Below, in pieces: positions 42,740-51,900 of a DNA stretch of 64,000 nt. Where the stretch lies: positions 1 to 64,000 of the forward strand of contig NZ_KQ949119.1 of NCBI RefSeq assembly GCF_001514305.1, in the 5' to 3' direction. Numbering within the stretch: position 1 is the first letter of the stretch; every line of letters starts with the position of its first letter. Both the position numbers and the translations under genes were made by a program. The stretch is from Streptomyces dysideae (lineage in GTDB: Bacteria > Actinomycetota > Actinomycetes > Streptomycetales > Streptomycetaceae). Below the pieces are notes generated by a model. The model was not told the DNA's origin. It saw nothing but the letters and a program-made list of their open reading frames with translations, and ran no database searches.

Positions 42740-43429
42740 ATGATCAGCGTTCTGCCGGGCACCGTCGCGGTCTACGCGGACCTCGCCTGCCCCTGGGCGC
42801 ATGTCGCCGTCCAACGGCTGTGGCGGACCCGCGCCGAGCTGGGACTGGACGAGGTCGTGCGCTTCGACCACCGCGCCGTCCTGTTGGAGGTGATCAACCG
42901 GGGCTCGCTGCCCAAGCCGGTCATCGACGCCGAGATCCCGGTCACGGCGGAGATGGAACCGGACGCGGGGTGGCGGCTCTGGGCAGAGCCGGACTGGCGG
43001 TGGCCGGTGAGCCGGTTGCTGGCGGCGGAAGCGGTGCAGGCGGCCAAGGAGCAGGGCCTGGCGGCCAGCGAAGCCCTCGACCGCGCGCTGCGCAGGGCGT
43101 TCTTCGCCGACAACGCCTGCATCACGATGCGTCATGTGGTGCTGGACGTCGCCGAGTCGAGCCCCTCAGTGGACGCCGCGGCGGTGGGTGAGGCGCTGGA
43201 CGCGGGGCGCGCGCGTGCCGCGACCATCGCCCAGGTCGACGACTTCGTCTCCGGCGGTGTGATCACGAGCCCGCACCTGTTCACCCCGGACGGGGGCTCA
43301 TGGCCGAACCCGGGGGTCGACTACCAGTGGGCGGGGCAGCCGGGCACCAGTCCGGTCGTACTGAAGGCGGACGACCCCTCGGTGTACCGGCGGATCCTGA
43401 CCCGGGCGGCGGAACACGCCCGCGAGTGA
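42740..43429 (+). CDS. DsbA/FrnE-like thioredoxin-fold protein
   Basis: A 229-aa protein. VYADLACPWAHVAVQRLW is the FrnE/GST-kappa start, where a single Cys-Pro replaces the CxxC of DsbA; GGVITSPHLFTPDGGSWPNP is the cis-Pro loop region. These proteins act in secondary metabolism as isomerases or thiol-dependent enzymes, with poorly known substrates. It could use a thiol to handle a reactive intermediate, for example a nitroso or quinone compound. That last point is inference. Confidence 0.75.
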   Translation: MISVLPGTVAVYADLACPWAHVAVQRLWRTRAELGLDEVVRFDHRAVLLEVINRGSLPKPVIDAEIPVTAEMEPDAGWRLWAEPDWRWPVSRLLAAEAVQAAKEQGLAASEALDRALRRAFFADNACITMRHVVLDVAESSPSVDAAAVGEALDAGRARAATIAQVDDFVSGGVITSPHLFTPDGGSWPNPGVDYQWAGQPGTSPVVLKADDPSVYRRILTRAAEHARE

Positions 43430-43455
43430 GCGGGGCGCGGCGCCGCCGTCTCCGC

Positions 43456-43539
43456 GGCCCGGTGTCACCGTTCGACATCGTCGGCCGGCAGCCCACCGGC
43501 CCGGTGTCACGGCTCGACATCGCTGACCGGCGGAGCCGC
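43456..43539. repeat. Two tandem 42-bp direct repeats upstream of narK
   Basis: GGCCCGGTGTCAC opens each unit (43456 and 43498) and TCGACATCG occurs in both at the same offset. The pair lies in the 190-bp gap before narK, so it is a candidate regulator site, possibly for nitrate or pathway control. Confidence 0.6.
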
Positions 43540-43618
43540 TGCCGGCGCTTCGGTGAAGTACCGCCCCGCGTGTTCCGCCGTCCCCGTGTGTCACGCCCGT
43601 CCGTTCAGGAGGCCATCG

Positions 43619-45022
43619 ATGAGCGCCATGCCGAAGAGCGGCTCCCCCGACGGCACCAGTGCCCGGCGGCGGTTCGGACGGCCCGGCATCCAGCACTGGG
43701 ATCCGGAGAACGAGGAGTTCTGGCGGCGCACGGGGCGACGCGTGGCGATGCGGAACCTGGCGTTCTCGATCCTCGCCGAGCACGTCGGATTCTCGGTCTG
43801 GAGCCTGTGGTCCGTGCTGGTGCTGTTCCTGGGGCCGGAGTACGGGCTGTCCGCTGCGGACAAGTTCCTCCTGGTCTCCACGCCGACGCTGGTCGGAGCC
43901 GTACTGCGGATCCCCTACACGCTCGCCGTGGTCTGGTTCGGCGGTCGCACCTGGACCGTCGTCAGCGCGGCTGTGCTGCTGGTCCCCACGCTGCTGGCGG
44001 CGGTGTTCCTGCACCCCGGCACCTCGCTGGGAACGCTGCTGCTCGTCGCCGCCGTGGCCGGCCTCGGCGGCGGCAACTTCGCCTCCTCCATGGCGAACAT
44101 CAACGCGTTCTTCCCGCAGCGGCACAAGGGGTGGGCGCTCGGGCTGAACGCGGGCGGCGGCAATCTGGGCGTCGCCGTGATGCAGCTGGCCTGCCTCGCG
44201 GTACTGGGCACGGTGGGCGCGACCGAGCCCCGGCTGCTGTTGTGGCTCTGTATTCCGGCGATCATCGTCGCCGCGGTGTGCGCCGCACTCCTCATGGACG
44301 ACCTGCCCGGCAACCGCAACGACACGGACGCGCTGCGGGACGTCCTGCGGGACGCCCACTGCTGGGTGATGTCCCTTCTCTACCTGGGCACGTTCGGTTC
44401 GTTCATCGGCTACTGCTTCGCCTTCGGCCTGGTGCTCCAGACCCAGTTCGACCGTACGCCGCTGCAGGCCGCGTCGTTGACGTTCCTCGGGCCGCTGCTC
44501 GGCTCGCTGACCCGGCCGGCCGGCGGGTGGCTGGCCGACCGGATCGGCGGTGCCAAAGTCACCTTCGCCGTGTTCTTGGCCCTGGTGGTCTGCACCGTGG
44601 TCGCCGTCGTGGCATCGCGGACGAACTCGCTCGGCCTCTTCGTCGCCGACTTCATCGTGCTGCTCATGCTGTCCGGGGCGGGCAACGGATCGACGTACAA
44701 GATGATCCCGGCGATCTTCCGGGCAAAGGCGCTCCAGGGTGGCGCGGGCAGCGGGACCGCGCAGGTCCGGCTGGAGCGGGCACGGCGGCTGTCGGGTGCG
44801 CTCATCGGTGTCACCGGAGCGGTCGGCGCGCTAGGCGGCGTCCTCATCAATCTGGCGTTCCGCGCGTCCTTCGCCGGCTGGGGGAGCGGCATTCCGGCGT
44901 TCACCGGGTTCCTGGTCTTCTACGCCGCCTGTGCCGCGGTCACCTGGGCGGTCTATCTGCGCCGCGGTCCCCGCGGGCGGACACCACGAGATTCACGTCC
45001 TGACGTCGTCCTCTCGGTCTGA
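43619..45022 (+). CDS. Nitrate/nitrite transporter, NarK type
   Basis: A 467-aa 12-TM MFS protein. Both nitrate signature motifs of the NNP family are visible: GGGNFASSMANINAFFPQRH after helix 4 and LSGAGNGSTYKMIPAIF in the second half. The N-terminal WDPENEEFWRRTGRRVAMRN is also typical for actinobacterial NarK2. It brings in nitrate, with or without exchange for nitrite. AGGAGG precedes the ATG. It lies in the same direction between the FrnE-like gene and the EhpF-like gene, far from any general nitrogen genes except those at 51897-56861. Confidence 0.88.
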   Translation: MSAMPKSGSPDGTSARRRFGRPGIQHWDPENEEFWRRTGRRVAMRNLAFSILAEHVGFSVWSLWSVLVLFLGPEYGLSAADKFLLVSTPTLVGAVLRIPYTLAVVWFGGRTWTVVSAAVLLVPTLLAAVFLHPGTSLGTLLLVAAVAGLGGGNFASSMANINAFFPQRHKGWALGLNAGGGNLGVAVMQLACLAVLGTVGATEPRLLLWLCIPAIIVAAVCAALLMDDLPGNRNDTDALRDVLRDAHCWVMSLLYLGTFGSFIGYCFAFGLVLQTQFDRTPLQAASLTFLGPLLGSLTRPAGGWLADRIGGAKVTFAVFLALVVCTVVAVVASRTNSLGLFVADFIVLLMLSGAGNGSTYKMIPAIFRAKALQGGAGSGTAQVRLERARRLSGALIGVTGAVGALGGVLINLAFRASFAGWGSGIPAFTGFLVFYAACAAVTWAVYLRRGPRGRTPRDSRPDVVLSV

Positions 45023-45036
45023 AGGAGAAAACAGAC

Positions 45037-46131
45037 ATGGCAGTAGCCGCCGACCCCGTTCTCACCTTTCCCCCAGACCAGGTCCCCGATCCGGAGGAGT
45101 TCATCCAGGCCGCCATGCGGTGGCACTTCAGCCCCGAGACGGGCTCGCCGTACTGGATCGAACGGGCGAAGACCCTGGACTTCGACCCGCGCCGGGACGT
45201 GCGCACCTTCGACGATCTCCAGCTCTTCCCCAACATCGTCAACGAACTGCGCCAGGTGCCCGCCCGGGACCTCGTCCCCCAGGGCTACGGCTCATCCGTC
45301 GAGGTGATCGGAATCTACGAGAGCGGCGGCACGACCGGCGCTCCCAAACGGGTCGCCTACCTCGCCGACTGGATGGACCGCTATGTGACCTGGTCCACCC
45401 GTCAGATGGAAGAACGCGGTCATCCGCGTGACGCCCACTGGCTGGCGCTGATCCCCAGCGGCCCCCATCTGTGGGGTGAGGTCGTGGCCAGGCAGGCGCG
45501 GCGCCGGGGCGGCTTCACCTCCACCATCGACCTCGATCCGCGCTGGGTGAAGAAGTGTCTCGCCGAAGGGCGCGGTGACGAGGCCGGGCGCTATGTCGAA
45601 CACATCCTGGCGCAGGGCGAGTTCCTGCTGGAGACCCAGGACATCCGGGTCCTGGTCGTCACACCCCCGCTGCTGGAACGGCTGGCGCAGCACGAACACC
45701 TGGTCAAGCTGGTGAACGAGAAGGTCCGGGTCATCATCTGGAGCGGGGCCCACATGGACGCCGACAGCCGGCACCTGTTCCGGACCGAAGTCTTCCCCGA
45801 CGTCCAGCTGTTCGGGAACTACGGCAGCACCATGATCCTGTGCGGGGCCGTCGAGCGGAGCGGCAGCGAGGACGAGTGTGTCTTCGACCCCTTCGCGCCC
45901 CATGTCTCGTTCTCGGTCGTCGACCCCGAGACGGGGCGGCCGGTTCCCTACGGCGAGCGCGGCCAGGTGGTCATGAACCACATCAGCCGGAGCGCGCTGT
46001 TCCCCAACAACCTGGAACGTGACGTCGCCACCCGGATCCGCCCCCTGGCCGGACAACTCGGCGACTCGGTGGCCGATGTCAGCCCCGTCCGGACCTTCGA
46101 CGACGAGGTCGTCATCGAAGGGGTCTACTGA
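45037..46131 (+). CDS. Short adenylating enzyme, EhpF-like
   Basis: A 364-aa ANL-family protein without the usual C-terminal subdomain. IYESGGTTGAPKRVAYL is the P-loop, FGNYGSTMILCGAVE the A5-like site and SFSVVDPETGRPVPYGERG the A7 region. EphF-type enzymes of griseoluteic acid (phenazine) synthesis activate an aryl carboxylate for reduction by the partner EhpG, and an EhpG-like gene follows with TGATG overlap. The likely substrate here is p-aminobenzoate or a derivative. GAAGGAG precedes the ATG. Confidence 0.75.
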   Translation: MAVAADPVLTFPPDQVPDPEEFIQAAMRWHFSPETGSPYWIERAKTLDFDPRRDVRTFDDLQLFPNIVNELRQVPARDLVPQGYGSSVEVIGIYESGGTTGAPKRVAYLADWMDRYVTWSTRQMEERGHPRDAHWLALIPSGPHLWGEVVARQARRRGGFTSTIDLDPRWVKKCLAEGRGDEAGRYVEHILAQGEFLLETQDIRVLVVTPPLLERLAQHEHLVKLVNEKVRVIIWSGAHMDADSRHLFRTEVFPDVQLFGNYGSTMILCGAVERSGSEDECVFDPFAPHVSFSVVDPETGRPVPYGERGQVVMNHISRSALFPNNLERDVATRIRPLAGQLGDSVADVSPVRTFDDEVVIEGVY

Positions 46132-47498
46132 TGGACGAACCGATCCAGCTCGACGCCCTGGGCGCCCGTGGCGCGTTTCGGGCGCGGAACCGGCTGACCG
46201 TGTCCGATGTCACCGGGCGGCCGGTCGCCGAACTGAGCCAGGTGCCACGGCTGTTCGTCCAGCGCGGCCTGTCGGCGCTGCGCACCGCCACGCCCGCCGG
46301 ATCCGACGAACTGTCCGCCGTCATCGCTCGGGCGGGGCACACCTTCGCGACCGACACGGTGGGCGGCCTGTCGGCCCAGGAGTACCAGTACCTCGTCAGC
46401 AGGGTCTCCGGCGTGCCGGTCACGGTGGTGCGGTCCGCCACCCGCCGTATCGAGCGCGCCGCGGCCGAGGCGTACCGCTCCGTGCGGTGCGCTCGCCCCG
46501 CGGCGGCGGTCGACCGGTGGCAGGACCCCGTGACGCGGGGCGGCGGCGCGGTCTGGACCCGGCGCGGTGACGTCTTCGCGGTGCACGCCGCGGGCAACCA
46601 CCCCGGTGTGCACAGCCTCTGGCTCGAAGCCCTGGCCATGGGATACCGGGTCGCGGTGCGGCCCTCCGGACGAGAGCCCTTCACACCGCACCGCCTGGTG
46701 ACAGCGCTGCGCGAGGCGGGGATCGGCGACGACCGGCTGATCCTGCTCCCCACGGACCACCACGTCGCCGACGACATCGTCCGGGGCGCGGACCTGTCCC
46801 TGGTGTACGGCGGCGACGCGGTGGTGCACAAGTACCGGGCGGACCCGAACGTCCTGACCCAGGGCCCCGGGCGGACCAAGATCCTGCTGGCGGACGGGGA
46901 CTGGGCGTCCTCGCTCGACACAGTGGTCGCCTCGATCAGCGACGAGGGTGGCGTCGCCTGCGTCAACGCCACCGCCGTGTTCGTGGCGGGCGACCCGGCA
47001 CCGGTCGCCGCGGCCATCGCCGAGCGACTGGCGGCGCTCCCCAGCCTGCCGCCGGAGGACGACAAGGCGGTCCTGCCCGTCCGGCCCGCCGCCGAGGCAC
47101 GTAGGACGGAGAAGTATCTGCTCGACCATGCGGACGGCGGAGTCCTTCGGTTGGGCGGCGACGGGATCGTCGACGAACTCGGCGACGGCAGCGCCGTTCT
47201 GCGCCCCGCGGTGGTCCAGCTGGACCGGCCGGACGCACCGCAGCTCGCCACCGAACTCCCCTTCCCCTGCGTATGGGTGGCCCCCTGGTCGCCGGATGAC
47301 GGCGTCGGGCCGCTGCGGAACACCCTGGTGCTCACCGTGGTCAGCCAGGACGAACGGCTCATCGGACGACTGGTCGACGAGCCGAGCATCAGCAACGTCC
47401 ATGTCGGAGACCACCCCACGCACCGGATGGCACCCGGCATTCCGCACGACGGGTATCTCGCGGAGTTCCTGATGCGCTCCAAGGCGGTCATCAGATGA
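46131..47498 (+). CDS. Acyl-CoA/acyl-AMP reductase, LuxC/EhpG-like
   Basis: A 455-aa aldehyde-dehydrogenase-fold protein of the LuxC group. FAVHAAGNHPGVHSLWLEAL is the cofactor-binding start, and the probable catalytic Cys lies in DEGGVACVNATAVF. It reduces an activated acid to the aldehyde with NAD(P)H. Start overlaps the EhpF-like stop, so the pair works as a carboxylate reductase. A free or bound 4-aminobenzaldehyde-like product is the natural inference. Confidence 0.78.
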   Translation: MDEPIQLDALGARGAFRARNRLTVSDVTGRPVAELSQVPRLFVQRGLSALRTATPAGSDELSAVIARAGHTFATDTVGGLSAQEYQYLVSRVSGVPVTVVRSATRRIERAAAEAYRSVRCARPAAAVDRWQDPVTRGGGAVWTRRGDVFAVHAAGNHPGVHSLWLEALAMGYRVAVRPSGREPFTPHRLVTALREAGIGDDRLILLPTDHHVADDIVRGADLSLVYGGDAVVHKYRADPNVLTQGPGRTKILLADGDWASSLDTVVASISDEGGVACVNATAVFVAGDPAPVAAAIAERLAALPSLPPEDDKAVLPVRPAAEARRTEKYLLDHADGGVLRLGGDGIVDELGDGSAVLRPAVVQLDRPDAPQLATELPFPCVWVAPWSPDDGVGPLRNTLVLTVVSQDERLIGRLVDEPSISNVHVGDHPTHRMAPGIPHDGYLAEFLMRSKAVIR

Positions 47499-47515
47499 AC
47501 CAGGAGGGCGGACCC

Positions 47516-48142
47516 ATGACACGTCTGTTGCACATCGCGGCCTCACCCCGAGCAGAGGACTCGGAGTCCCGGGCGATCGCCGAGACCTTCGTCGCGGCGT
47601 ACCGCCAGACACATCCCGGCGCGACGGTCGACCTCTTCGACCTCTGGGCAGAGCCGCTTCCCGAGTTCGGGGCGGCGGCGGTCGAGGCGAAGCGGGCGGA
47701 GGCGTCCGGAGGGCGGGCCGAGGGCGAGGGCGCCGTGGCATGGGAGGCGGTCCGGCGCACCTTCGCGCGCTTCGACAGCTACGACCGATATGTGTTCAGC
47801 GTGCCCATGTGGAATTTCGGAATTCCTTATGTCCTCAAGCACTTCATCGACGTGGTGAGCCAGGCCGGCCTGCTTTTCGCCTTCGACCGCGGCTCGGGAT
47901 ACACCGGCCTGCTCAAGGGAAAGAAAGCCGTCGCCATTTACACCAGCTCGATCTACGCACCGGGACTTCCGCCCGCTTTCGGTGACGACCACCAAACGGC
48001 CGCATTCGACGGCTGGTTGCGGTGGGCGGGGGTCACCGACCTCTCCACGATTCACTTCAGAGCGCACCAGATCACCGAGGACACCGATCTCCTGCGACGC
48101 AACGCCCATGCCGAGGCACGGGAAATCGGCAAGGAATTCTGA
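47516..48142 (+). CDS. FMN-dependent azoreductase/quinone reductase
   Basis: A 208-aa flavodoxin-fold enzyme of the AzoR type. MTRLLHIAASPRAEDSES binds FMN phosphate; FSVPMWNFGIPYVLKHFIDV is the family signature. AzoR reduces azo bonds, quinones and some nitro compounds by two-electron steps. I chose the ATG at 47516 (GGAGGG upstream); an ATG at 47495 overlaps the preceding stop. Its place in an operon with arylamine and nitrate genes suggests action on a quinoid, nitroso or azo intermediate. Confidence 0.82.
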   Translation: MTRLLHIAASPRAEDSESRAIAETFVAAYRQTHPGATVDLFDLWAEPLPEFGAAAVEAKRAEASGGRAEGEGAVAWEAVRRTFARFDSYDRYVFSVPMWNFGIPYVLKHFIDVVSQAGLLFAFDRGSGYTGLLKGKKAVAIYTSSIYAPGLPPAFGDDHQTAAFDGWLRWAGVTDLSTIHFRAHQITEDTDLLRRNAHAEAREIGKEF

Positions 48143-48207
48143 GCCGCAGTACACACGTCCCTGTTCCCCGACGCACACCGTTTCCGATCCGCATCAGGAG
48201 CACCCGC

Positions 48208-49629
48208 ATGCCCCTTCCGCCCTTGCTCGAATCAGCCGGCCCCGCCGACCATGTCCCGGACGCCCAGGGAACCGAGGTGTCCGGGGCCGCGCTCACCGCG
48301 TCGTCCTGGCATCCGCTCGCCTGGCGCGGACTGCCGATCCGGCAGCAGCCGCCGTGGCCCGATCCCGACGAGGTGGCGGCCGTCACCGACCGTCTCGCCC
48401 TGCTGCCCGCGCTCACCACGACCAGCGATGTGCGCAGTGTTCTGGCGGCCCTGGCCCGGGTGCAGAACCGGGAGGCGTTCGTCCTGCAGGGCGGCGACTG
48501 CGCCGAGCCGTTCGGCCCGGAGGCCGTCACCGGCGCCCGGGCCAAGCACCGGGTTCTGGGTGCCGTGGCGGAGCGCGTCAGCACCCGCCTGGACCTGCCC
48601 GTGGTCACGGTCGGCCGACTGGCGGGGCAGTTCGCCAAGCCCCGCTCGGAACCCCTCGAAGAGGTGGCCGGGCGGGAGCTGCCGGTGTTCCGGGGGCTCG
48701 TGGTCAACGGCCCGGAGCCGCACGAGGACAGTCGCAGGCCCGACGCGTACCGGATGCTCTCCGGCTACTACACGGCGAAGAACGTGCTGCGCGAACTCGC
48801 CGTCCTGGCCCACGAGACGGCGAGTTCGTTCGCCCCGCAGGCCTGGGAGCCCGCGGCCGCCCGTGAGCTGCTGTGGAACGGGCGGGGGGAGACGGCCCCC
48901 GACGGCTCGCTGCGCTCGCTCGTCCAGGGATACGGGCAGACCCGCTGGTCCGAGGGGCGCGGCTGGCGCCACACCGGGCTGTGGACCAGCCACGAGGCAC
49001 TGCTCCTGGACTACGAGAACCCGCTGACCCGCCGGGATCCCGTCACCGGTGAATGGTTTCTGCTGTCGACGCATCTGCCCTGGCTGGGGGACCGCACCCG
49101 GCAGGTCGGCGGCGCCCACGTGGAGTTCCTGGCGGGCATCGCCAATCCGGTCGCCTGCAAGATGGGCCCCACCGCCGAACCCGACGAGATCGTGCGGCTG
49201 TGCGAGCGTCTCGACCCCTACCGCAGGCCGGGCCGACTCACCCTGATCTGCCGGATGGGCGCCCGTCGGCTGCGGCAACGGCTCCCGGCCATCGTCACAG
49301 CCGTACGCCGGGCAGGCCATCCCGTGGTGTGGATGTCGGACCCCATGCACGGCAACACCACGGTGACCCGCGCGGGCGTCAAGACACGTCATCTCAGGGA
49401 CATGGTGGACGAGGTCACGGACTTCTTCGAGGTCCTGCGCGGGATGGGCGAGTGGCCCGGCGGGGTCCATCTGGAGGCTGCCGCCGCCGAGGTGACCGAG
49501 TGCGTGGGCGGCACCCGGGTCGCCGACGAATCCGCTCTCGCGGACGCCTACGAGACGCTGTGCGACCCCCGGCTCAACAACGAGCAGCTCATGGCGATGG
49601 CGGACATGGTCGCCAAGCTCGCCGCGTAA
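48208..49629 (+). CDS. Class II DAHP synthase
   Basis: A 473-aa AroH/PhzC-type enzyme joining phosphoenolpyruvate and erythrose-4-phosphate, first step of the shikimate pathway. FVLQGGDCAEPF, VEFLAGIANPVACKMGPTA and WMSDPMHGNTTV are metal and substrate sites. Pathway-specific copies boost precursor supply in phenazine and aminobenzoate clusters. CAGGAG precedes the ATG. It directly precedes pabAB, so the operon carries its own shikimate feed. Confidence 0.93.
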   Translation: MPLPPLLESAGPADHVPDAQGTEVSGAALTASSWHPLAWRGLPIRQQPPWPDPDEVAAVTDRLALLPALTTTSDVRSVLAALARVQNREAFVLQGGDCAEPFGPEAVTGARAKHRVLGAVAERVSTRLDLPVVTVGRLAGQFAKPRSEPLEEVAGRELPVFRGLVVNGPEPHEDSRRPDAYRMLSGYYTAKNVLRELAVLAHETASSFAPQAWEPAAARELLWNGRGETAPDGSLRSLVQGYGQTRWSEGRGWRHTGLWTSHEALLLDYENPLTRRDPVTGEWFLLSTHLPWLGDRTRQVGGAHVEFLAGIANPVACKMGPTAEPDEIVRLCERLDPYRRPGRLTLICRMGARRLRQRLPAIVTAVRRAGHPVVWMSDPMHGNTTVTRAGVKTRHLRDMVDEVTDFFEVLRGMGEWPGGVHLEAAAAEVTECVGGTRVADESALADAYETLCDPRLNNEQLMAMADMVAKLAA

Positions 49630-49704
49630 CCCGTACCGGTCGAAGAAACCCCAGCATCCATGCCCTCAGTGAGGGCCGGCCGTGCCGTTCCCAGGGAGGC
49701 AGCC

Positions 49705-51900
49705 GTGCGAACCCTGCTCGTCGACAACTACGACTCGTACACCTACAACCTTTTCCAGCTGATCGCGCAGGTGAACGGGGTCGAGCCCGTGGTCCTGCAC
49801 AACGACTCAGCTGACTGCGCAGAACTCGACCTGGACGACTACGACAACGTGGTGATCTCTCCCGGGCCGGGGAATCCGACCCGGCCGAAGGACTTCGGCG
49901 CCTGCGCGCGGATCATCGAATCGGCCCGCCTGCCCGTCCTGGGCGTGTGTCTGGGCCATCAGGGCATCGCCGCCGGGGCGGGCGCGGAGATCGTACGGGC
50001 GCCGCAGGCCCGGCACGGTCACCTCACCACCGTGCGCCACGAGGGAGGGGAGCTCTTCCACGGGATTCCGCAGGGCTTCACGGCGGTGCGCTACCACTCG
50101 CTGTGTGTGCGGGAGCCGCTGCCACCGGAGTTGGAGGCGACCGCCTGGGCGGAGGACGGGGTGCTGATGGGCATCCGGCACCGTACGCGCCCGTTGTGGG
50201 GCGTGCAGTTCCACCCGGAGTCCGTCGCCACGGAGTTCGGGTACGAGTTGCTCGGCAACTTCCGCGATCTCACCGAGCGGTTCCACCAGGCGCCCGGTCT
50301 CTCGCACCGGGCTCCGGGCCACTCCGGGGCCCGCCCGGCAGCCCGCCTTGTACCCGCGCCGACCGGCCATGAGCCGGGACCCCGGCCCGTCGAGGCACGC
50401 GCCTACCGCCTGCACTCACGGATCATGGAGTCCGCAGTGGAGACCGAGGCCGCCTTCACCCGGCTCTTCGCCGCCTCCCCGCACGCCTTCTGGCTCGACA
50501 GCTCCCTGATCGACCCCCGGCTGTCCCGCTTCTCGTTCCTCGGCGACGCGTCCGGGCCGCTCTCCGAGATCGTCCGCTACCGCGTCGGTGAGGGCGCCGT
50601 CGAGGTCACGGCGGCGGGCGGGGTGACCCAACGGGTCGACGGAACCGTCTTCGACTACCTCCAGACGGCGCTGCGCGGCCGCCGGGTCGAGAATCCCGCC
50701 CTGCCCATCGACTTCTCCTGCGGCTACGTCGGCTACTTCGGCTACGAGCTGAAGGCCGACTGCGGTTCCACCGCGAAGCACAGCTCGCCGACCCCGGACG
50801 CGTTCTGGATCTTCGCCGACCGCCTGATCGCTGTGGACCACCAGCAGGGCGCCACGTATCTGCTGGCCCTCAGCGACGGCAGCCCGCGCTCCGACCGCGA
50901 CGCGACGGTGTGGCTGGAGAAGACCGCCGCCACACTCGCCGCGCTGCCCCGTCCCCGGCCGATCCCCGTCCCCGACCTGTCGCCCGTCGACAACGCGCGA
51001 CTGGAACCCGCACTGGTACGCGACCGCGCGCAGTACCTCGCGGACATAGCGGCCTGCAAACAGGAACTGCTCGCCGGGGAGAGCTACGAGATCTGCCTGA
51101 CCAACGCGGTCCAGGCCCCCCGCCCCGCCGACGGGCTGCGCTTCTACCAGGCTCTGCGGCGCTCCAACCCCGCCCCGTACGCCGCCTATCTGCGCCTGGA
51201 CGGGATGGAGATCGCGTGCTCCTCCCCGGAGCGGTTCCTGCGCATCACCCGCGACGGAATGGTCGAGACCAAACCCATCAAGGGAACCGCGCCGCGCGGC
51301 ATGGACGAGGCGGAGGATTCCAGGCTGCGCCGGGAACTGACGACGAGCGCCAAGGTTCGCGCCGAGAACCTCATGATCGTGGACCTGCTCCGCAATGACC
51401 TCGGCCGGGTGTGCGAGGTCGGCAGCGTCACCGTTCCCCGGCTGATGCGCACAGAGACCTACGCCACCGTGCACCAGCTCGTCTCCACCATCCGCGGCCG
51501 ACTCCGCGCCGGAGTGGACGCGGTGGAGTGCGTACGCGCCTGTTTCCCGGGCGGCTCGATGACCGGTGCGCCGAAACTGCGGACGCTGGACATCATCGAC
51601 TCGCTGGAGACCCGGGCGCGCGGCGTGTACTCGGGTGCCATCGGCTTCCTCTCCTGCAACGGCACGGCCGATCTGAACATCGTGATCCGGACCGCCGTAC
51701 TGACGGAGGATGGTCTGCACGCCGGAGCCGGGGGCGCCATCGTGCTCGACTCCGATCTCGTCGAGGAGTACGAGGAGATGCTGCTCAAGGCGGCGACACC
51801 GCTGCGGGCGCTGCTGGCGGGCACGTCCGGCAAGGACGCGGGGCCCGTGACCGACCGGACGGCGTTGCCGACGCGGACCGCGGAGGGCGGGCTCCGATGA
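49705..51900 (+). CDS. pabAB: Fused aminodeoxychorismate synthase
   Basis: A 731-aa fusion. Residues 1-200 are a glutamine amidotransferase (nucleophile C82 in VLGVCLGHQG, His in VQFHPES). A linker of about 40 residues leads to a chorismate-binding domain ending with CFPGGSMTGAPK and GAIGFLSCNG. The KPIKGTAPRG motif carries the Lys found in PabB-type enzymes, where anthranilate synthases have Ala, so 4-amino-4-deoxychorismate is the product. GGGAGG precedes the GTG start. Similar fusions serve candicidin and chloramphenicol. The stop codon overlaps the nitrate reductase start. Confidence 0.93.
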   Translation: MRTLLVDNYDSYTYNLFQLIAQVNGVEPVVLHNDSADCAELDLDDYDNVVISPGPGNPTRPKDFGACARIIESARLPVLGVCLGHQGIAAGAGAEIVRAPQARHGHLTTVRHEGGELFHGIPQGFTAVRYHSLCVREPLPPELEATAWAEDGVLMGIRHRTRPLWGVQFHPESVATEFGYELLGNFRDLTERFHQAPGLSHRAPGHSGARPAARLVPAPTGHEPGPRPVEARAYRLHSRIMESAVETEAAFTRLFAASPHAFWLDSSLIDPRLSRFSFLGDASGPLSEIVRYRVGEGAVEVTAAGGVTQRVDGTVFDYLQTALRGRRVENPALPIDFSCGYVGYFGYELKADCGSTAKHSSPTPDAFWIFADRLIAVDHQQGATYLLALSDGSPRSDRDATVWLEKTAATLAALPRPRPIPVPDLSPVDNARLEPALVRDRAQYLADIAACKQELLAGESYEICLTNAVQAPRPADGLRFYQALRRSNPAPYAAYLRLDGMEIACSSPERFLRITRDGMVETKPIKGTAPRGMDEAEDSRLRRELTTSAKVRAENLMIVDLLRNDLGRVCEVGSVTVPRLMRTETYATVHQLVSTIRGRLRAGVDAVECVRACFPGGSMTGAPKLRTLDIIDSLETRARGVYSGAIGFLSCNGTADLNIVIRTAVLTEDGLHAGAGGAIVLDSDLVEEYEEMLLKAATPLRALLAGTSGKDAGPVTDRTALPTRTAEGGLR

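Noticed and set aside
43456..43539. CRISPR array
   Set aside because: Only two adjoining units without spacers and no cas genes; no other regularly spaced repeats were found in the window.
45037..51900. Phenazine biosynthetic cluster
   Set aside because: EhpF/EhpG-like and PhzC-like genes are present, but no PhzB, PhzD, PhzE, PhzF or PhzG; PabAB has the KPIKGT motif of aminodeoxychorismate synthase.
49705..51900. Anthranilate synthase
   Set aside because: The chorismate site has Lys in PIKGT, where anthranilate synthases have Ala, and a PabC-like lyase is in the same operon.
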